Assembly: GCA_021848345.1 (NCBI GenBank)
Contig: JAJZUV010000020.1
Location: forward strand, 1-59,693
Length of the DNA: 59,693 nucleotides
Direction: 5' to 3'
From: Pseudomonadota bacterium
Lineage (GTDB): Bacteria; Pseudomonadota; Gammaproteobacteria; Burkholderiales; Burkholderiaceae_C
Shown here: positions 28,661 through 38,829 of the stretch, in pieces
Numbering within the stretch: position 1 is the stretch's first letter
Layout: each line of letters begins with the position of its first letter
Program-made: the position numbers and the translations under genes
The notes under the pieces: generated by a model
Database searches by the model: none
Seen by the model: the letters and a program-made list of their open reading frames with translations, nothing else
What the model was told of the DNA's origin: nothing

Positions 28661-29953
28661 ATGAACGACATGCTGGGCGTCGCCGCGGGCGACGCGGACA
28701 TCGACGACGCCATGCCGCGTCGCCACCCCACGCGCCAGGCCGTGGTGGCCTGGGGCTCGCGCAAGGTCACGGTGGGCGGCGATGCGCCGGTGCGCGTGCA
28801 GTCGATGACCAATACCGACACCGCCGACGTGGTCGGCACGGCCATCCAGGTCAAGGAGCTGGCGCAGGCCGGCTCCGAACTGGTGCGCCTGACCGTGAAC
28901 ACCGACGAGGCCGCCGCCGCGGTGCCGCGCATCCGCGAGCAGCTCGACCGCATGGGGGTCGACGTTCCGCTGGTGGGGGACTTCCACTACAACGGGCATC
29001 TGCTGCTCACGCGCCATCCCGAGTGCGCGCAGGCGCTGTCCAAGTACCGCATCAACCCCGGCAACGTGGGCAAGGGCGACAAGAAGGACCGCCAGTTCGC
29101 CCAGATGATCGAAGTCGCCGCGCGCTGGGACCGTCCGGTGCGCATCGGCGTGAACTGGGGCAGTCTGGACCAGGAGCTGCTGGCCTCGCTGATGGACGCG
29201 AACGCCGCGCTGGCGCGTCCGCGCGATGCGCGCCAGGTGATGTACGAGGCGCTGATCCGCTCGGCGCTGGAGTCGGCGCGGCGTGCCGAGGAACTGGGGC
29301 TGGCGGGGCATCAGATCCTGCTGTCCTGCAAGGTCTCGGCGGTGCGCGACCTGGTGGCCGTGTACCGCGAACTCGCCCGGCGCTGCGACTACGCGCTGCA
29401 CCTTGGGCTGACCGAGGCGGGCATGGGCACGCGCGGCACCGTGGCCTCGGCGGCGGCGTTGTCCATCCTGCTGCAGGAGGGGATCGGCGACACCATTCGC
29501 GTATCCCTGACGCCGCAGCCGGGCGAGGCGCGCACCCAGGAGGTGGTGGTCGCGCTGGAAATCCTGCAGGCGCTCGGACTGCGTACCTTCACTCCCAGCG
29601 TCACCGCCTGTCCCGGCTGCGGACGCACCACGAGCAGCGTGTTCCAGGAGCTGGCGCGCGACATCGATGCGCATCTGCGCGAGCGCATGCCGCAATGGCG
29701 CCGCGAGTACCCCGGCGTGGAGACCCTGCGCGTGGCGGTCATGGGCTGCATCGTCAACGGCCCAGGCGAGAGTCGTCACGCCGACATCGGCATCAGTCTT
29801 CCCGGCACCGGCGAGCAGCCGGCGGCCCCGGTGTACGTGGACGGCGACAAGCGCCATACCTTGCGCGGCGAGGACATCGCCGCGCAGTTCATCGACCTGG
29901 TGGACGACTACATACGCCGACGCTGGGGCGCGCGCGCCGAAGCGCGGCCCTGA
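28661..29953 (+). CDS. ispG: 4-hydroxy-3-methylbut-2-en-1-yl diphosphate synthase
   Basis: 430 residues, typical for the betaproteobacterial form with an insert compared with E. coli. The TIM-barrel part has VQSMTNTDT and [14 protein letters not shown]. The 4Fe-4S ligands are in CPGCGRT near residue 316 and [11 protein letters not shown] near 363. It catalyses the reductive ring opening of MEcPP to HMBPP in the MEP isoprenoid pathway. ATG 28661 follows the rodZ stop by 10 bp; a longer upstream frame overlaps rodZ and is not needed. Confidence 0.97.
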   Translation: MNDMLGVAAGDADIDDAMPRRHPTRQAVVAWGSRKVTVGGDAPVRVQSMTNTDTADVVGTAIQVKELAQAGSELVRLTVNTDEAAAAVPRIREQLDRMGVDVPLVGDFHYNGHLLLTRHPECAQALSKYRINPGNVGKGDKKDRQFAQMIEVAARWDRPVRIGVNWGSLDQELLASLMDANAALARPRDARQVMYEALIRSALESARRAEELGLAGHQILLSCKVSAVRDLVAVYRELARRCDYALHLGLTEAGMGTRGTVASAAALSILLQEGIGDTIRVSLTPQPGEARTQEVVVALEILQALGLRTFTPSVTACPGCGRTTSSVFQELARDIDAHLRERMPQWRREYPGVETLRVAVMGCIVNGPGESRHADIGISLPGTGEQPAAPVYVDGDKRHTLRGEDIAAQFIDLVDDYIRRRWGARAEARP

Positions 29954-30044
29954 TGGAAGCAGCCGTGGGCGCGGGAACGACCACGTCGTCGGTCCCCGCG
30001 CGGCATGTCCGATTCGTTTTCCGAACCGTTTTCCGGATTCCCCA

Positions 30045-31316
30045 ATGACTTCCAAGCTCAGCGCCGTCAAGGGCATGAACGACATCCTGCCGCCCGAGTC
30101 GGCGCGCTGGGAGTGGTTCGAGTCGCAGGTGCGCGAACTCATGCGTGCCTATGGCTACCGCAACGTCCGCACCCCCATCGTCGAGCCCACCGCGCTGTTC
30201 GTGCGGGGGATCGGCGAGGTCACCGATATCGTCGAGAAGGAGATGTACAGCTTCACCGACTCGCTCAATGGCGAGGAGCTGACCCTGCGCCCGGAGAACA
30301 CCGCGGCCATCGTGCGCGCCGCGGTCGAGCACAACCTGCTGTACGACGGCGGCAAGCGCCTGTGGTACACGGGGCCGATGTTCCGCCACGAGCGTCCGCA
30401 GCGCGGGCGTTACCGCCAGTTCCACCAGGTCGGGGCCGAGGCGCTGGGGTTCGCCGGGCCCGACGTGGACGCCGAGCTGATTCTCATGGCCCGCCGCCTG
30501 TGGACCATGCTGGGGCTGCGCGGGCTGCGCCTGGAGATCAACTGCCTGGGCCAGCCCTCCGAGCGCGCGAGCCATCGGGACAAGCTCATCGCCTACTTCG
30601 AGTCCCATGCGGAGCAGCTCGACGAAGACGCGCGCCGACGCCTGCACAGCAACCCGCTGCGCATCCTGGACACCAAGAATCCGGGCATGCAGGAGCTGGT
30701 GCAAGGGGCTCCGCGCCTGCTCGACGAACTCGGCGAGGAGTCGCGGGCGCACTTCGAGGGTCTGCAGGAACTGCTGCGCGCGGCGGGCCAGGATTTCGTG
30801 ATCAATCCTCGCCTGGTACGCGGGCTGGACTATTACAACCTGAGCGTGTTCGAGTGGGTCAGCGACCAGCTCGGCGCGCAGGGCACGGTGTGCGCCGGCG
30901 GGCGCTACGACGGCCTGATCGCGCAGATCGGCGGCAAGCCCGCACCGGCTTGCGGCTGGGCGCTGGGCATCGAACGCGTGCTCGACCTGCTGGCGCAGGC
31001 CGAGCGCCAGCCGGCGGCTCCGGCGGCCGACGCCTACGTGGTGCTGGCGCACGCGCCGGCACTGCCGCGGGCGCTGCAGGTGGCCGAGGCGCTGCGCGCG
31101 GCCGGCCTGTCGGTGCTCATGCACGCTGGCGGCGGCAGCCTGAAGTCGCAGATGAAAAAGGCCGACGCGAGCGGCGCGCGCCACGCGCTGATCTTCGGCG
31201 AGGCCGAGTGGCTGGCCGGCGAGGTCGGCGTGAAGTCCCTGCGCGAGGGAGGGGAACAGCAGCAGCGCAGCGTGGCCCTGGAGCCGCCGGGAGCCTTGCT
31301 CGACTGCCTGCGCTGA
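30045..31316 (+). CDS. hisS: Histidine--tRNA ligase
   Basis: 423 residues, class II synthetase. It starts with [16 protein letters not shown]. Motif 2 is in [21 protein letters not shown], the histidine A loop is [15 protein letters not shown], and motif 3 is the GGRYDGL and [10 protein letters not shown] region. A C-terminal anticodon-binding domain follows from about residue 330. It charges tRNA-His. The gene stands 91 bp after ispG. Confidence 0.98.
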   Translation: MTSKLSAVKGMNDILPPESARWEWFESQVRELMRAYGYRNVRTPIVEPTALFVRGIGEVTDIVEKEMYSFTDSLNGEELTLRPENTAAIVRAAVEHNLLYDGGKRLWYTGPMFRHERPQRGRYRQFHQVGAEALGFAGPDVDAELILMARRLWTMLGLRGLRLEINCLGQPSERASHRDKLIAYFESHAEQLDEDARRRLHSNPLRILDTKNPGMQELVQGAPRLLDELGEESRAHFEGLQELLRAAGQDFVINPRLVRGLDYYNLSVFEWVSDQLGAQGTVCAGGRYDGLIAQIGGKPAPACGWALGIERVLDLLAQAERQPAAPAADAYVVLAHAPALPRALQVAEALRAAGLSVLMHAGGGSLKSQMKKADASGARHALIFGEAEWLAGEVGVKSLREGGEQQQRSVALEPPGALLDCLR

Positions 31317-31470
31317 GGCGCCGCCCTGGAGCCGTCGCGGCGCCGCGGGATGCCCGCGACGCCGCAATCACACGCGGCTGACCCGGGATCCACGCCGGAT
31401 TTCCGGCCCAGCCGCCCAGCGCCCCGATGCGGGTTGCTTAGAATGGCGCGTCTTCAACCCCGCCGAGCTC

Positions 31471-32106
31471 ATGAGCTACAACCTCGAAGAACAGGATCAG
31501 ATCGAACAACTGCGCGCCTTCTGGCAGCAGTGGGGTACCGTCATCTCGGGCCTGCTGCTGGTCGCCGCGCTGGCCTGGGCCGGATGGAGCGGCTGGCACT
31601 GGTGGGTGAACCGCCGCGCCGGGCAGGCTTCGAGCCTGTACTCGCAGCTCGGCCAGCGCATCGCGGCCAGCGACCTGAAGGACGCCGCGCCCATCTTCGG
31701 CAAGCTGCAATCCGATTTCGCCTCCACCGTGTATGCGCAGATGGGCGCGCTGACGCTGGCGCGCGCCTACGACAATGCCGGCCAGCAGGCGCAGGCCCTG
31801 CCCGTGCTGGAATGGGCAGCGGTGCACGGGCCGGTGGCCGCGCAGCGCGCGGCGGCCATGCTGAACCTGGCGGCGCTGCAGATCGACGCGCGCCAGTACG
31901 AGGCGGCGCTGCACACCCTGCAGACGCCTCCGACCCCGGCTTTCGGGGCGCTGTTCCTGACCCGGCGCGGCGATGTCTACGCAGCGCAGGGCGAGCGCGC
32001 GCAGGCGCGCAGGACCTATGAGCAGGCGCTGTCCGAACTGGCGCCCGACGCGGCGCTGCGACAGCTGCTGCAGATCAAGATCGAGAGCGTCGGGGGAGCC
32101 CAATGA
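31471..32106 (+). CDS. yfgM: YfgM-family TPR membrane protein (SecYEG ancillary subunit)
   Basis: 211 residues. A short cytoplasmic start MSYNLEEQDQIEQLRAFWQQWG is followed by one membrane helix (VISGLLLVAALAWAGWSGW, about 24-46). A periplasmic TPR-like domain ends in the conserved LRQLLQIKIESV. YfgM associates with the SecYEG translocon and periplasmic chaperones. The stop overlaps the bamB start (ATGA), and hisS-yfgM-bamB-der is the canonical order. A TAGAAT -10-like box (31439-31444) lies 26 bp before the ATG without a clear -35. Confidence 0.93.
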   Translation: MSYNLEEQDQIEQLRAFWQQWGTVISGLLLVAALAWAGWSGWHWWVNRRAGQASSLYSQLGQRIAASDLKDAAPIFGKLQSDFASTVYAQMGALTLARAYDNAGQQAQALPVLEWAAVHGPVAAQRAAAMLNLAALQIDARQYEAALHTLQTPPTPAFGALFLTRRGDVYAAQGERAQARRTYEQALSELAPDAALRQLLQIKIESVGGAQ

Positions 32107-33248
32107 TGCGCGGATGGTGGGTGACGCGCGTCGCGCGCGTGCTGGGCGCCGGGCTGGCGCTGGGGCTGCTGGGCGCCTGTTCGTCGACGCCCAAGCAACC
32201 GGATCCGACCCCGCTGGGGCCGGTTCCTCCGATCCTGCACGTGGCCACGGCCTGGCAGGACAGCGTCGGCTCCGTGCCGGCGACCTTCCAGGCCGCGGTG
32301 GCCGGCGGGCGCGTGGTGGTGGCTTCGTCCAACGGCGACGTGCTGTGCCTGCGTGCCTCGGACGGGCACGAACTGTGGCGCAGCCACGTGGACGGCGGCA
32401 TCAGCGCCGGCGTGGGCAGCGACGGCAGCTTCACCGCCGTGGTGAACCAGACCAATCAGGTCGTCTCGCTGGGCCCGCAGGGCCAGGTGCTGTGGCGCTA
32501 CCAGCTTCCCAGCAGCGTGATCACGCCGCCGGCGGTGTTCGGCGGCATCGTGGTCGTGCTGGGGGCCGACCAGCACCTCTGGGCTTTCGACGCAGCCACC
32601 GGAGCGCGGCGCTGGGACGATGAATTCAGCGCCCCGGCCCTGCTGCTGCAGCGCGGCTCGGGCATGGCGCTGGCCGACGGCGACGTCGTGCTGGGCGACG
32701 CCCGCGGACGCCTGCGCGCGGTGCGCCTGACCGACGGCACCGCGCTGTGGGACGTGCAGATCGGCCGCTCGCGCGGCGTCACCGAGGTGGAGCGCCTGGT
32801 CAGCATCACCGGCACGCCGTCGCTGGCGCGGGGCATCGCCTGCGCGCGGGCCTATCAGGCCGACCTGGGTTGCGTGGACATGACCAGCGGGCATCTGCTG
32901 TGGTCGACCCGCGCCGACGGCTACAGCGGGGTGAGCCAGAACGGCCAGGAACTCGCGGCCACGCAGGCGGACGGCGTGGTGCAGGCCTATGCCGTGGCGG
33001 ACGGCAAGGCGCTGTGGCACAACGACCAGCTCAAGTACCGCAAGCTCGGCGCGCCGCTGCTGGTGGGACACACGGTGGCGGTCGGCGACCTGCAGGGCTA
33101 CGTGTCCTTCCTCGACGCCAAGGACGGCCAGATCATCGGACGCGCCGCCACCGACGGTTCGCCCATCGCCTCGCCGATGGCCGTGGCCGGCGACACGCTG
33201 GTGGTCGTGACCAGCAAGGGCGGCATCTACGGGTTCCTGCCGCGCTGA
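32103..33248 (+). CDS. bamB: Outer membrane protein assembly factor BamB, beta-propeller lipoprotein
   Basis: 381 residues with a lipoprotein signal ending in LGAC (C26 lipidated). The mature protein is made of PQQ-like propeller blades, for example GDVLCLRASDGHELWRSHV, GQVLWRYQLPS, LRAVRLTDGTALWDV and TSGHLLWSTRADGYSG. BamB is a scaffold lipoprotein of the BAM complex that inserts beta-barrel proteins in the outer membrane. Translationally coupled to yfgM. Confidence 0.95.
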   Translation: MMRGWWVTRVARVLGAGLALGLLGACSSTPKQPDPTPLGPVPPILHVATAWQDSVGSVPATFQAAVAGGRVVVASSNGDVLCLRASDGHELWRSHVDGGISAGVGSDGSFTAVVNQTNQVVSLGPQGQVLWRYQLPSSVITPPAVFGGIVVVLGADQHLWAFDAATGARRWDDEFSAPALLLQRGSGMALADGDVVLGDARGRLRAVRLTDGTALWDVQIGRSRGVTEVERLVSITGTPSLARGIACARAYQADLGCVDMTSGHLLWSTRADGYSGVSQNGQELAATQADGVVQAYAVADGKALWHNDQLKYRKLGAPLLVGHTVAVGDLQGYVSFLDAKDGQIIGRAATDGSPIASPMAVAGDTLVVVTSKGGIYGFLPR

Positions 33249-33284
33249 GGCGCGGCTGGTTCCCGATACGCCGGATCGGTCTCG

Positions 33285-34736
33285 ATGATTCCCGTGCTCG
33301 CCCTGGTCGGCCGCCCCAACGTGGGCAAGTCGACCCTGTTCAATCGCATCACCCGTTCGCGCGACGCCATCGTCGCCGACATCCCCGGCCTGACCCGGGA
33401 CCGGCATTACGGCCGCGCGAAGTGGCGCGACCAGGCCCTGCTGGTGGTCGATACCGGAGGCTTCGAGCCGGTGGTCGACACCGGCATCGTCGCCGAAATG
33501 GCGCGCCAGACCCGCCAGGCCATCGCCGAGGCCGACGTGGTGGTGTTCCTGGTGGACGCCCGCACCGGCCTGGCCCCGCAGGACCAGCACATCGCCGCCT
33601 ACCTGCGCAAGACCGGCAAGCCGGTGCTGCTGACGGTGAACAAGGCCGAGGGGCTGAGCCCGGCGGCCATGGCCGAATTCCACGAACTCGGGCTGGGCCA
33701 GCCGCTGCCGGTCAGCGCCGCGCACGGGCAGGGCGTGGCGCCGCTGCTGGACGCCGCCTGCGCGCTGTGCCTGCGCGAAGCCGAGCCGCAGGAGCCGCCC
33801 GAAGACGAGGCGGGCGAGCAGCAGCCCGGAGCGGCCGAGGACGCGGCCGCGACCGCCGGCGCGGACGCGAGCCAGGCGGACGCGAGCCAGGCATCGACCG
33901 CGCGCCCGGCGCCGTCGCTGCCCCCGCGCACCATCAAGCTGGCCATCATCGGGCGCCCGAACGTGGGCAAGTCCACCTTGATCAACGCGCTGGTGGGCGA
34001 GGAGCGGGTCATCGCCTTCGACCAGCCGGGCACCACCCGCGACGCCATCGAGGTGCCCTTCGAGCGCGACGGCGTGTCCTACATGCTGATCGACACCGCC
34101 GGGCTGCGCCGGCGCGGCAAGGTGTTCGAGACCATCGAGAAGTTCTCCGTGGTCAAGACCCTGCAGGCGATCGAGTCGTGCAACGTGGTGGTGCTGCTGC
34201 TCGACGCCAGCGAACCGGTGTCCGACCAGGACGCGCACATCGCCGGTTTCGCGGTGGAAGCGGGCAGGGCGCTGGTGGTGGCCGCCAACAAGTGGGACAA
34301 GACCGACGCCTACCAGCGTCAGCGCTTCACCGCCAGCATGGTCGAGCGTCTGCCCTTCCTGGGCTTCGCCCACCGCCACGAGATCTCCGCCATTTCGCGC
34401 AAGGGGCTTCGCCCGCTGCTGCGCTCGGTGGTGGAGGCGCATCGCGCGGCCTTCGCCAAGCTGTCCACGCCGCGCCTGACCCGCGAGTTGCAGGAGGCCG
34501 TGGCCTTCCAGCAGCCGCCGCGCGCCGGCACCGTGCGCCCCAAGCTGCGCTATGCCCACCAGGGCGGGCAGAACCCGCCGGTGATCGTGATCCACGGCAA
34601 TTCCCTGGACAAGGTTCCGAACAGCTACACGCGCTATCTGGAATCGCGATTCGCGCGTACCTTCAAGCTCGGCGGCACGCCGCTGCGCATCGAGTACCGG
34701 ACATCGCGCAACCCCTTCCAGAACGCACGGGATTGA
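33285..34736 (+). CDS. der: Ribosome-assembly GTPase Der (EngA)
   Basis: 483 residues with two consecutive GTPase domains, each opening with GRPNVGKST (about 9-17 and 223-231), and switch elements [24 protein letters not shown] and [12 protein letters not shown]-terminal KH-like domain (from about 390) ends the protein. The linker between the G domains (about 165-215) is unusually long, acidic and Ala/Gln-rich ([17 protein letters not shown]...[10 protein letters not shown]). Der is essential for 50S subunit maturation. Confidence 0.97.
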   Translation: MIPVLALVGRPNVGKSTLFNRITRSRDAIVADIPGLTRDRHYGRAKWRDQALLVVDTGGFEPVVDTGIVAEMARQTRQAIAEADVVVFLVDARTGLAPQDQHIAAYLRKTGKPVLLTVNKAEGLSPAAMAEFHELGLGQPLPVSAAHGQGVAPLLDAACALCLREAEPQEPPEDEAGEQQPGAAEDAAATAGADASQADASQASTARPAPSLPPRTIKLAIIGRPNVGKSTLINALVGEERVIAFDQPGTTRDAIEVPFERDGVSYMLIDTAGLRRRGKVFETIEKFSVVKTLQAIESCNVVVLLLDASEPVSDQDAHIAGFAVEAGRALVVAANKWDKTDAYQRQRFTASMVERLPFLGFAHRHEISAISRKGLRPLLRSVVEAHRAAFAKLSTPRLTRELQEAVAFQQPPRAGTVRPKLRYAHQGGQNPPVIVIHGNSLDKVPNSYTRYLESRFARTFKLGGTPLRIEYRTSRNPFQNARD

Positions 34737-34816
34737 CCCGCCCGGCGCCCCGCCCGGGCATGCCCACGGCCCCGATCGGGACGTATCGGACAGCGGCCGG
34801 ACGGGGCATGCCTTTG

Positions 34817-34825
34817 TGCTATGTT
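34817..34825 (+). promoter_or_regulatory. Candidate extended -10 promoter for hfq
   Basis: TG-C-TATGTT forms an extended -10 element 47 bp upstream of the hfq ATG, in a locally AT-richer stretch that continues to the ribosome binding site. The -35 is not recognisable. A private promoter for hfq inside der-hfq-hflX clusters is common. Confidence 0.35.
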
Positions 34826-34871
34826 CGACGAGGTGGAAGCAGTTTCCATAAAAACACAACCGGAGTTTTCC

Positions 34872-35117
34872 ATGAGCAATAAAGGGCAGTTGTTACAAGA
34901 CCCCTTCCTGAATCTGCTGCGCAAGGAGCATGTTCAGGTTTCGATCTACCTGGTCAATGGCATCAAACTGCAAGGACACATCGAGTCCTTCGACCAATAC
35001 GTGGTTCTGTTGCGCAACACCGTGACCCAGATGGTGTACAAGCACGCCATTTCCACGGTGGTTCCGTCCCGTCCCGTGAGCTTCCACGTCGGTGCAAGCG
35101 AGTCGGAAGCTTCCTGA
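34872..35117 (+). CDS. hfq: RNA chaperone Hfq
   Basis: 81 residues, as usual for betaproteobacteria. Sm1 ([33 protein letters not shown]) and Sm2 ([13 protein letters not shown]) motifs are intact, including the proximal-face YKH and distal-face YLVNG residues. The hexamer matches small RNAs to mRNAs. GGAG precedes ATG 34872. An in-frame ATG at 34821 exists but lies at the likely promoter. Confidence 0.98.
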   Translation: MSNKGQLLQDPFLNLLRKEHVQVSIYLVNGIKLQGHIESFDQYVVLLRNTVTQMVYKHAISTVVPSRPVSFHVGASESEAS

Positions 35118-36351
35118 ACGCGCGGCCCCGGAGCCTGGCGGCGCCGGGGCTGCCCTTCACGAGGGCCCAGGAGGCGCGGGACAGCCCGGTGCGGTGCTCG
35201 TGGGCGCCGATGTCGGGCAGGCCCATCCCGATTCCGATTTGCTGGAATTGCGCGAGCTGGCCGTGTCGGCCGGGCTGCGCCCGGCCGGCAGCAGCTACAG
35301 CCGCAGGCGCCATATCGATCCTGCGCTGTACCTGGGATCCGGCAAGGTGGCCCAGATCAAGGAGCAGGTGCTCGAGGCCCAGGCGGAGTGCGTGCTGTTC
35401 GACGCCGCGTTGTCGCCGGTGCAGCAGCGCAACCTGGAGCGCGAGATCGGGGTACCCGTGTGGGACCGCACCGCGCTGATCCTGGAGATCTTCGCGCGTC
35501 GCGCGCGCAGCGGCGAAGGCAAGCTGCAGGTGGAACTGGCGCGCCTGCGCCACGCCGCCACGCGTCTGGTGCGCGGCTGGACCCACCTGGAGCGTCAGCA
35601 GGGCGGTATCGGCCTGCGCGGCGGCCCGGGCGAGAAGCAGATCGAGCTCGACCGGCGCATGCTCGAGGACAAGATCAAGCAGTTGCAGTTGCGCCTGCGC
35701 AAGCTGCAGCGCCAGCGCTCGACGCAGCGCCGCTCGCGGCGACGCGGTTCGCAGTTGCAGGTGTCCATCGTCGGCTACACCAACGCCGGCAAGAGCACCC
35801 TGTTCAACGCCTTGACCCACGCGCGGGCCTACGCGGCCAACCAGTTGTTCGCCACGCTGGACACCACCACGCGCAGGCTGTGGCTGGGCGAGGGCCTGAC
35901 GGCCGTGCTGTCGGACACCGTGGGTTTCATCCGCGAGTTGCCGCACAGTCTGGTCGAGGCCTTCAAGGCCACGCTGGACGAGGCCGTCGAGGCCGATCTG
36001 CTGCTGCACGTGGTCGACGCTTCCAACCCGCAGGCCGAGCAGCAGATCGAACAGGTGCAGCAGGTGCTGCGCGAGATCGGCGCCGACCAGATCCCGCAAA
36101 TCCTGATCTACAACAAGGTCGACATGCTCGACGGGCCGGTCCCCCCCACGCGCCGGCAGGCCGCGGGACAGGTCCGTGCTAGCATCGACAGCTTCGATGT
36201 GAGTGCGCTTCGCGGGCTCGGGCTCGACGCGTTGCGCGAGCGCCTGGCCGAACTGGCGCGCGAGCGGCTGCTTCACGCCGATGTCGATGTCGATGTCGAC
36301 CCCGAGGCTGAGGCGCCGGGTCGGCAGGCCGATACCGTGCATCCCGTCTGA
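35092..36351 (+). CDS. hflX: Ribosome-rescue GTPase HflX
   Basis: 419 residues if GTG 35092 is used. The HflX N-terminal domain contains [32 protein letters not shown] and [33 protein letters not shown] coiled segment follows, then the GTPase domain with GYTNAGKST near residue 228, DTVGFI and NKVDM. HflX splits stalled 70S ribosomes. The start is uncertain: GTG 35092 overlaps hfq by 26 bp and adds a Pro/Gly-rich leader spanning a hairpin, whereas GTG 35194 would begin at MLVGADVG, near the usual family start, but lacks well-spaced Shine-Dalgarno sequence. Confidence 0.95.
   Translation: MQASRKLPERAAPEPGGAGAALHEGPGGAGQPGAVLVGADVGQAHPDSDLLELRELAVSAGLRPAGSSYSRRRHIDPALYLGSGKVAQIKEQVLEAQAECVLFDAALSPVQQRNLEREIGVPVWDRTALILEIFARRARSGEGKLQVELARLRHAATRLVRGWTHLERQQGGIGLRGGPGEKQIELDRRMLEDKIKQLQLRLRKLQRQRSTQRRSRRRGSQLQVSIVGYTNAGKSTLFNALTHARAYAANQLFATLDTTTRRLWLGEGLTAVLSDTVGFIRELPHSLVEAFKATLDEAVEADLLLHVVDASNPQAEQQIEQVQQVLREIGADQIPQILIYNKVDMLDGPVPPTRRQAAGQVRASIDSFDVSALRGLGLDALRERLAELARERLLHADVDVDVDPEAEAPGRQADTVHPV
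35125..35150 (+). other. GC hairpin just after hfq
   Basis: GCCCCGG (35125-35131) and CCGGGGC (35144-35150) form a 7-bp stem with a 12-base loop, starting 8 bp after the hfq stop. No T tract follows, so it is not a classical terminator; it could be a processing or attenuation stem protecting the hfq 3' end. Confidence 0.4.
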
Positions 36352-36368
36352 CGTTTCTTTCGTTCCCG

Positions 36369-37802
36369 ATGCGATTCGTTCCGATCCGTACTCCGCAGCG
36401 CGGCCCGCTGCGTCCGCGTCCGCTGCAAGCCGGCGAAGGCGACCCGGATTGGGGCCGCGGCGGCCGTGGTGGAGCCGGCGGAGGCGACGGCCGCGGTGGC
36501 CCGCCCCCGGAAGGCGACCGACGCAATCCTCGCGGTCAGGGCCCCGGGCGCCCGCCGGACCTGGACGAACTCTGGCGCGATTTCAACCGCAAGCTCAATG
36601 GCCTGTTCGGGCGCCGCCGTGGCGGCGGCGGGGGCGGACTGCGTCCGCCGCGTCGTCCGGGCGGCTTCCCGCCCACGCCGCGCACCCTCGGCGGCATCGT
36701 CGCGGTGGTGGCGCTGGTGCTGTGCCTGGGCTGGCTGGCCTCGGGCTTTTTCGTGGTGCAACAGGGCCAGGTGGCCGTGATCACGCGCCTGGGCGCGGTG
36801 GCATCGGTGGACCAGGCCGGACTGAACTGGCATTACCCGGCGCCCTTCGGCAACGCCGTGGTGATCGACGCCGACGCGCTGCACACGCAGCCCGTCGGCG
36901 ATTCCTCGGTGGGCACGCTCAGCGGCGCTCCGCACTCGTCCATGCTCACCTCCGACGGCGACATCGTCGACCTGCGCCTGAGCGTGCAATGGCGCGTGGG
37001 CAATGCGCTGGACTTCGTGTTCGGCGACCGCGATCCCGAAGCCGGGGTTTCGCAGGCGGCGCGTGAAGCCATCCGCGGCGTGATCGGCGGCATGACCCTG
37101 CAACAGGTGATGCACGGCGACCGCTCGGCCATCGCGCGCGACGCCCAGGCCCGCATGCAGAAGGTGCTCGACCGCTGGGGCAGCGGGGTGCGCGTGACCG
37201 ACCTGAGCATCCAGCGCGTCTCGGTACCCGAGGCGGTACGCCCGGCCTACGAGGATGCGGTGAAGGCGCAGCAGGACGCCCAGCGCCTGCGCTCGCAGGC
37301 GCAGGCCTACGCGCAGGAAGTGCTGCCGCGCGCGCGGGGCACGGCATCGGCGCTGCTCCAGCAGGCCGAGGGCTACAAGTCCAGCGTGGTCGCGCAGGCC
37401 CAGGGCGACGCGGCACGTTTCGACCTGGTCTACGACGAGTACCGCAAGGCTCCGCAGGTCGTGCGCGAGTCCATGTACCTGCAGACCATGCAGCAGATCC
37501 TCACCAGCGTGACCAAGGTGCTGGTCAGTTCGCACGGTTCCAACAACCTGCTGTACCTGCCGCTGGACAAGCTGCTGCGCCAGGAGCCTGCCCCCGGCGC
37601 GTCGGCGCCCGCGGCCCTGGCGGACCGGCGCGGGGTGCCCGCGTTGCCGGGCGTGGCGGCGTCGCTGCCGCAGTTGCCCGCCTCCTCGCCCTCGCAGACG
37701 GCGTCGGCCCCGCAGCCGGCCTCCGGCGCCTCCGCCGCGTCCGCCCCGGCCTCCAGCGTGCGTGGCGGGCGCGATTCGCTGCGCGAACGCGATTCCCGCT
37801 GA
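36369..37802 (+). CDS. hflK: FtsH-protease modulator HflK
   Basis: 477 residues. A long Gly/Arg-rich cytoplasmic leader (about 1-105, with the DPDWGRGG and PPDLDELWRDFNRKLNGLF landmarks) precedes one membrane helix (IVAVVALVLCLGWLASGFFVV). The periplasmic SPFH/band-7 domain follows (QQGQVAVITRLGAV...GLNWHYPAPFG, VGDSSVGTLSGAPHSSMLTSDGDIVDL). A coiled helix region comes next, then an Ala/Ser/Pro tail. With HflC it forms the large cage around FtsH that tunes membrane-protein degradation. hflC follows 34 bp later. Confidence 0.95.
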   Translation: MRFVPIRTPQRGPLRPRPLQAGEGDPDWGRGGRGGAGGGDGRGGPPPEGDRRNPRGQGPGRPPDLDELWRDFNRKLNGLFGRRRGGGGGGLRPPRRPGGFPPTPRTLGGIVAVVALVLCLGWLASGFFVVQQGQVAVITRLGAVASVDQAGLNWHYPAPFGNAVVIDADALHTQPVGDSSVGTLSGAPHSSMLTSDGDIVDLRLSVQWRVGNALDFVFGDRDPEAGVSQAAREAIRGVIGGMTLQQVMHGDRSAIARDAQARMQKVLDRWGSGVRVTDLSIQRVSVPEAVRPAYEDAVKAQQDAQRLRSQAQAYAQEVLPRARGTASALLQQAEGYKSSVVAQAQGDAARFDLVYDEYRKAPQVVRESMYLQTMQQILTSVTKVLVSSHGSNNLLYLPLDKLLRQEPAPGASAPAALADRRGVPALPGVAASLPQLPASSPSQTASAPQPASGASAASAPASSVRGGRDSLRERDSR

Positions 37803-37836
37803 AGCCCCGCGCTCCTCGAACCCAAGCAGCCCGCCG

Positions 37837-38736
37837 ATGAATCGTTTCGCCCTCGCCGTTCTCGTCGCCGTGCTCGCGCTGGTTGGCGCCAGTTCGAGCG
37901 TGTTCGTCGTCCATCGCGCCCAGTTCGGGGCGGTGTACGCGATGGGCCGGGTCGCGCGCGTGCAGGACCAGCCGGGCCTGTACTTCAAGTGGCCGTCCCC
38001 GATCGAGAACGTGGTGCTGCTGGACGGCCGGCTGCGCACCTTGCGCAGCGTGCAGCCCGACGCCTTCGCCACGCGCGGCAAGGACGACCTGGTGACCGGC
38101 TGGTTCGTCAAATGGCGCATCCAGGACCCGAAGGCCTATCTGCATGCCTTCGGCGCGGGGGAGTCGGGGGCGGACGACCGCATCGGCGCCGCGCTGCGCT
38201 CGCACCTGGGGGCCGACCTGGCACGCCTGGATCTGCCCGGGGTCCTGGCGGCGCAGGACGGCGAACTCGAATCCAGCCTGAGCGCGCAACTCGCCAAGAG
38301 CCTGCGCGGCAGCGGCATCGAGGTGGTCGACGCCGGGCTGACCGAACTGGACTTCACCGCGAACGCGACCGACGCCGTCTATCGCCGCATGGCCGCGGCG
38401 CGCAGGTTGCAGGCCGACCAGACGCGCGCGCAGGGTCAGGCCGAGGCCGAGAAGATCCGCGCCGAGGCCGACAGGCAGCGCGAGGTACTGCTTGCGCAGG
38501 CCTACCGCAAGGCACAGACCGTGAAGGGCGAGGGCGACGCGCAGGCCGCGCGCATCTACGCCGCCTCCTTCGGCAAGGACCCCGAGTTCGCGGCCTTCTA
38601 TCGCAGTCTGGAAGCCTATCGGGCGAGTTTCGACAATCGCAGCGACGTGCTGGTGCTCGACCCTTCCAGCGATTTCTTCCGTTACATGCGCAGCCCCGGC
38701 GGCAAGCCGGCGGACAGCGGCGTGCACAAGCGCTGA
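37837..38736 (+). CDS. hflC: FtsH-protease modulator HflC
   Basis: 299 residues. A signal-anchor helix (FALAVLVAVLALVGASSSVFVV) is followed by a SPFH domain (HRAQFGAVYAMGRVARVQDQPGLYFKWP...) and an Ala/Glu/Arg-rich helical segment (ADQTRAQGQAEAEKIRAEADRQREVLLAQA). It ends in FRYMRSPGG, near the usual HflC ending. Partner of HflK in the FtsH-HflKC complex. ATG 37837 chosen because it begins the anchor helix; upstream in-frame codons overlap hflK. Confidence 0.95.
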   Translation: MNRFALAVLVAVLALVGASSSVFVVHRAQFGAVYAMGRVARVQDQPGLYFKWPSPIENVVLLDGRLRTLRSVQPDAFATRGKDDLVTGWFVKWRIQDPKAYLHAFGAGESGADDRIGAALRSHLGADLARLDLPGVLAAQDGELESSLSAQLAKSLRGSGIEVVDAGLTELDFTANATDAVYRRMAAARRLQADQTRAQGQAEAEKIRAEADRQREVLLAQAYRKAQTVKGEGDAQAARIYAASFGKDPEFAAFYRSLEAYRASFDNRSDVLVLDPSSDFFRYMRSPGGKPADSGVHKR

Positions 38737-38829
38737 AACGCCACGGGCTCGCGCCCGTGCCCGCGCCAGTCCCCAAGCCCTAGAATGCGGGCTGGCTTTT
38801 TTCGAACTCCTGGTCTTCCCTTGCCCTGC

